A DNA stretch of 25,204 nt from Proteobacteria bacterium UBA964 (GTDB lineage: Bacteria > Pseudomonadota > Gammaproteobacteria > Steroidobacterales > Steroidobacteraceae), in contig DBCG01000085.1 of NCBI GenBank assembly GCA_002292945.1, positions 1 through 25,204 of the forward strand, in the 5' to 3' direction. The position numbers and the translations under genes were made by a program. Of the stretch, positions 22,172 through 25,204 are shown piece by piece. Within the stretch, counting starts at the first letter, position 1; each line of letters opens with the position of its first letter. The notes beneath the pieces were generated by a model. The model had not been told where the DNA came from. It was given only the letters and a program-made list of their open reading frames with translations, and did not search any database.

Positions 22172-22826
22172 GCCTCTGCGGCTCGAGGGCGGTGCCGGCG
22201 CCATCGAGGCGTTGCTGGAACTTCCGGCGGCGGTGGGCGCGGACGGCGGAGTGCCGGTCGTCGACCCCGCACCGCGCTCGGTCGCGATCTGCTGCCATCC
22301 TCATCCGCTCTACGGCGGCTCGCTCAGCAACAAGGTGATCCATACCGTTGCGCGGGCGTTCGTCGCGGCGGGCGTGCCGGCGCTGCGCTTCAATTTCCGC
22401 GGCGTCGGTGCCTCGGCGGGCGTGCATGATGACGGCCGCGGCGAGACCGAAGATCTGGTCGCCGTGGCAGCGCAGATCCGGCAGCGCTTCCCGGGCGCCG
22501 ATCTTTGGTTGGCGGGGTTCTCGTTCGGTGCGTGGGTTGCGCTGCGCGCCACCGCGCGGCTCGTCCCAGCGCGGCTCGTCACCGTGGCGCCGCCGGTCGG
22601 TCGTTGGGACTTCGCGGACATCGCGCCGCCGACCTGTCCTTGGCTCTTGTTGCAAGGCACCGCCGATGAACTGCTCGATGCGACCGAGGTCGAGGCCTGG
22701 GCGCGCGCGTTGTCGCCCGAGGCGCAGATCACGCTGCTGCCCGACGCAAGCCACTTCTTCCACGGGCGGCTGCACGAGGTGCGTGACTTCGTCGAGACCT
22801 TCGCGCGTCAGGCGTACATCGAGTAG
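22146..22826 (+). CDS. Alpha/beta hydrolase of the COG2945 type
   Basis: A 226-residue cytoplasmic serine hydrolase of unknown substrate. The oxyanion-hole region is CCHPHPLYGGSLSNKVIHT, diagnostic of this family. NFRGVGASAG follows, then the nucleophile elbow GFSFGAW with S126, Asp in GTADELLD, and His in DASHFFHGRL. The ATG at 22146 lies inside the end of the amidohydrolase, overlapping it by 26 bp in another frame; no other good start is close, and GAAGG directly abuts it, too near for an ideal ribosome-binding site, so coupling to upstream translation is likely. Its 3' end overlaps the convergent response regulator by 19 bp. Confidence 0.87.
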   Translation: MASYTVVPEPLRLEGGAGAIEALLELPAAVGADGGVPVVDPAPRSVAICCHPHPLYGGSLSNKVIHTVARAFVAAGVPALRFNFRGVGASAGVHDDGRGETEDLVAVAAQIRQRFPGADLWLAGFSFGAWVALRATARLVPARLVTVAPPVGRWDFADIAPPTCPWLLLQGTADELLDATEVEAWARALSPEAQITLLPDASHFFHGRLHEVRDFVETFARQAYIE

Positions 22827-23476
22827 CCCACGCCACGCACGGTGTGGATCAGCGGACGCTCAAATTCTTTGTCTACGGCCTGTCGCAGCCGGCTGACGTG
22901 CACGTCGACGACATTGGTCTGCGGATCGTAGTGGATGTCCCACACCCCTTTGAGCAGCATCGCGCGGGTGACCACCTTCCCGGCGTGGCGCGCGAAGTAC
23001 TCGAGCAGACGGAACTCGCTCGCCGTCAGATCGAGCGTGCGTCCGCCACGGGTCGCCCGGCGTTGCAGCAGGTCGAGCTCGAGATCATCGACCCGCAATG
23101 AGGTCGCCGAGGCGTTGGCGGCGCGCCGCAGCAGCGACTCGACCCGTGCGACAAGCTCCTCGACGGCGAACGGCTTTCCAAGGTAGTCGTCTCCACCGGC
23201 GCGCAGCCCGCGCACCCGCTCATCGACCGAGTCGAGTGCCGAGAGCACCAGGATGGGCGTACGGTCGCCCGCAGCACGCATGGCACGGACGATGTCGAGA
23301 CCGTCGATCTGCGGCAGCATGCGGTCGGCGATGACCGCAGACCACCCTCCAGCGCGTGCGGCGGCGAGCCCGGCTGCGCCTTCGGCGCAGTGGATGACCT
23401 CGAGATCGTGTGCCGACAGGGCGGCCTTCACCTCTGCGGCAAGCTCGGCATCATCTTCGATGAGCAGCAGTGGCAT
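22808..23476 (-). CDS. Two-component response regulator, OmpR/PhoB family
   Basis: A 222-residue transcription regulator. The receiver domain (1-115) has the acidic pair EDD, phospho-acceptor D51 in IADRMLP, Ser in LVLSAL and Lys in GKPF. The winged-helix DNA-binding domain (about 125-222) shows LDLTASEFRLLEYFARHAGK, VTRAMLLKGVWD, NVVDVHVSRLRQAVD and the terminal HTVRGVGYSM. The start is ATG 23476 with GAGGGG five bases upstream; a GTG one codon earlier is possible. It is divergent from the kinase at 23537 and almost certainly works with it. The inducing signal is unknown; sequence is closest in style to QseB/CopR-type regulators. Confidence 0.94.
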   Translation of the reverse strand: MPLLLIEDDAELAAEVKAALSAHDLEVIHCAEGAAGLAAARAGGWSAVIADRMLPQIDGLDIVRAMRAAGDRTPILVLSALDSVDERVRGLRAGGDDYLGKPFAVEELVARVESLLRRAANASATSLRVDDLELDLLQRRATRGGRTLDLTASEFRLLEYFARHAGKVVTRAMLLKGVWDIHYDPQTNVVDVHVSRLRQAVDKEFERPLIHTVRGVGYSMYA

Positions 23477-23536
23477 CACATCCCCTCAGCACGGGATTGT
23501 AGTCTCTAAACCGCCGGAGCGTGGCATGCTCCACGG

Positions 23537-24895
23537 ATGACTCCGCAGATCTCTGACCGTCGCGCGATGCTCGCCGGGGTGGTGGCCTTGGGGGCCGTGA
23601 TACTGGCGTTCCTCGGCGCTTTTCTGTGGTTGCAGTTCCGGGTCATGCAGGTACACGACCGCGAGACGTTCGAGGCGCTCTATCGCGAGCTCGAGTTACG
23701 GCGTGAGGTCGACCGCTTTGCGGGGCGCGAGGCGCTCGAGATCGGCCTTGCCACCCGCATGGAATTGTTGCCGACCGCACCTTATTTCGCGTTGATCGAT
23801 CGGCGTGGTGCAGCGGTCGTCGGGCGTCTGGCCGATATCCCGGGCGGTCGGGAAGCCCTTCAGATGGCTGCGGCTCGCCCGAAGCTGCGTTTGCCGCAGG
23901 ATGACGGTATCGTGAACTTCACCGTCGCGCTGCCGCTCGACGACGGTGCCACCGTGATCCTCAGCCGCCGTGATCCCGCGCCGCGCGAGATCCTGCGCTC
24001 GCTCGGTCTCGCCGGTCTCGTCGGTACGCTCGTCGTGGTCGCGATGGGTCTGATAGCCGGCTTCGCTTTCAACCGCTTCATCCTCGAGCATGTCTCGAGC
24101 CTGGCCGTGACCGCCCGCCGGATCCTGCGCGGACAGTCCGCGGCGCGTGCGCCGGAGCGCCAGCGCCTCGATGCGCTCGGTGCGCTCACCGGCACCTTCA
24201 ACGAGATGCTCGATCAGAACGAAGCCTTGGTGAGCGGATTGCGCACGGTCACGGAGAGTCTGGCCCATGATCTGCGCTCGCCGCTGATCCGCGTGCGTCG
24301 CTCCATCAGCGCCGCGCGTGATTCGGCCGACCCGCAGGAGCGCGAGGCCCAGCTCGCCCAGGCCGAATCCGAGGCGTCGCGCGCGCTGCTGACCTTCAAC
24401 GCCTTGGTCGATCTTGGGCGCGCGGAGGCGGGCCTCTCGCGGGACTCGATGGAGGAAGTGGACATCGGCGCGCTGGCGACCGACCTCGCCGAGCTCTTTG
24501 AGCCGATCGCCGATGAGAATGGACAACGCCTCGAGTGCGAGGTGGTGGCTTGCCGTGTGGTCGCGCATCGGCAGATCCTGTCGCAGGCCATCAGCAACCT
24601 GTTGGAGAACGCCATCAAGTACTCGCCGTCGGGCACCCGGTTGCGGCTGCAGGTGCGCCGGTATGGTGACAACGGCGCCGAGGTGTCGGTCGAGGACGAG
24701 GGGCCTGGCATCCCGGAGCATGCGCGCGAACAGGCGTTGCGGCCGTTCGTGCGGCTCGGTGATCCGGTCAGCCGTCCTGGGGTGGGGCTCGGTCTGGCGA
24801 TCGCCGCGGCCGTCGCGCGGTTGCATCGGGGTCGTCTGCTGCTCGAGAGCGCTGATCCGGGTCTGCGCGTCCGCCTGCAGATCAAGTCGGGGTGA
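23537..24895 (+). CDS. Sensor histidine kinase
   Basis: A 452-residue inner-membrane kinase. Transmembrane segments are at about 11-34 and 156-178, enclosing a periplasmic sensor of about 120 residues with no domain I recognise. A HAMP region follows (179-230). The dimerisation/phosphorylation helix carries H244 in SLAHDLRSPLIRVRR. The ATPase domain has the N box NLLENAIKYS, G1 box EDEGPGIP and G2 box GVGLGLAIAAAVARLHRG. It is divergent from the response regulator with 60 bp between; that gap holds the inverted repeat GGAGC/GCTCC near 23518-23534, possibly a regulator site. The gene end overlaps the convergent second kinase by 14 bp. Confidence 0.94.
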   Translation: MTPQISDRRAMLAGVVALGAVILAFLGAFLWLQFRVMQVHDRETFEALYRELELRREVDRFAGREALEIGLATRMELLPTAPYFALIDRRGAAVVGRLADIPGGREALQMAAARPKLRLPQDDGIVNFTVALPLDDGATVILSRRDPAPREILRSLGLAGLVGTLVVVAMGLIAGFAFNRFILEHVSSLAVTARRILRGQSAARAPERQRLDALGALTGTFNEMLDQNEALVSGLRTVTESLAHDLRSPLIRVRRSISAARDSADPQEREAQLAQAESEASRALLTFNALVDLGRAEAGLSRDSMEEVDIGALATDLAELFEPIADENGQRLECEVVACRVVAHRQILSQAISNLLENAIKYSPSGTRLRLQVRRYGDNGAEVSVEDEGPGIPEHAREQALRPFVRLGDPVSRPGVGLGLAIAAAVARLHRGRLLLESADPGLRVRLQIKSG

Positions 24896-25204
24896 GGCGC
24901 GTGTCGGCCGGCTCGGCGGCCGGCCACCAAAGCCGGACCTCGAGGCCTCGCGTATCCTTTCCCCGGTTGTGCGCCGTGATGCTTCCGCCGTGTGCGCGCA
25001 TCACTCGAGCCGCGATGGCGAGGCCGAGGCCGGTACCGCCAGGATCCGTGCCGTCGGTGGTCGTGAGGCGATGGAAGGGTTCGAACACACGCTCGAGCTG
25101 GTCATCCGGCAGCCCCGGGCCATGGTCGAGGACCGTCAGCGCATAGCCGCCTTGCGCGGCCTCGAGCCGCATCTGTACGGTCGTACCGGCAAGGGTGTGC
25201 CGCA
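24882..25204 (-). CDS. Histidine kinase C-terminal ATPase domain (partial)
   Basis: The 5' part lies beyond the window; about 107 codons are visible on the minus strand. They encode the end of a GHKL ATPase: G1 box LDHGPGLPDDQL, F box VFEPFHRL, G2 box GGTGLGLAIAARVMRAHGGS, and a terminal strand RGLEVRLWWP. A methionine codon at 25172 is internal, since the frame stays open to the window edge with similar sequence. It is not the same as the neighbouring kinase and faces it tail to tail with 14 bp overlap. A partner regulator is expected beyond position 25204. Confidence 0.9.
   Translation of the reverse strand, partial: RHTLAGTTVQMRLEAAQGGYALTVLDHGPGLPDDQLERVFEPFHRLTTTDGTDPGGTGLGLAIAARVMRAHGGSITAHNRGKDTRGLEVRLWWPAAEPADTRLTPT

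Noticed and set aside
20888..22204. 438-codon minus-strand frame opposite the amidohydrolase
   Set aside because: Antisense shadow; no recognisable domain, and the plus strand has conserved metal ligands.

Overview
The window looks like a chromosomal segment of a high-GC gammaproteobacterium. The evidence is the rpsU–yqeY–dnaG–(rpoD) cluster divergent from tsaD, a long CCA enzyme with an HD domain, RluE- and PpnN-type genes, and a split B12-dependent ribonucleotide reductase (nrdJa/nrdJb) like that of Pseudomonas. A lineage near Xanthomonadales/Nevskiales/Steroidobacterales is my guess from gene content, not something shown. The region is densely coding and contains no rRNA, tRNA, insertion sequence, prophage or CRISPR array that I can see.

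Layout. Positions 1-2848 (minus) hold the macromolecular-synthesis operon: S21, a YqeY protein, primase, and the first 71 codons of a protein that by position should be RpoD and that opens with a Lys/Pro/Ala repeat. Positions 2969-4445 (plus) are tsaD and folB, converging on a pteridine-reductase-type SDR (4451-5218). Next come a MidA/NDUFAF7-like methyltransferase (plus) and a minus-strand group, hsp20 – degP – NDUFA9-like SDR – cca (10663 down to 6529).

The only non-coding stretch over 300 bp is 10664-11164. It separates hsp20 from nrdJa and is rich in apparent regulatory sites: a sigma-32 promoter facing hsp20, two DnaA-like boxes one helical turn apart, two NrdR-type boxes, an AT-rich island with an inverted repeat, a sigma-70 promoter facing nrdJa, and a long leader with an attenuator-like hairpin, eight Ts and a short ORF overlapping the nrdJa start.

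Positions 11165-17914 (plus) form a tightly packed series: nrdJa, nrdJb, a MltD-like lytic transglycosylase, an L,D-transpeptidase, ppnN and rluE. A near-perfect sigma-32 promoter overlapping the rluE stop codon precedes htpG, msrB, a membrane-anchored FKBP isomerase, a secreted amidohydrolase and an alpha/beta hydrolase (17978-22826). The junctions are short or overlapping, so this looks like a heat-induced protein-repair operon. The window ends with a divergent response regulator/histidine kinase pair and the 3' end of a second kinase, with overlapping convergent gene ends.

The genes are mostly housekeeping or stress related. I found no convincing undescribed multi-gene system. The most interesting parts are the nrdJ control region, the sigma-32-driven htpG–msrB–FKBP operon, and the repetitive N-terminus of the presumed sigma factor.
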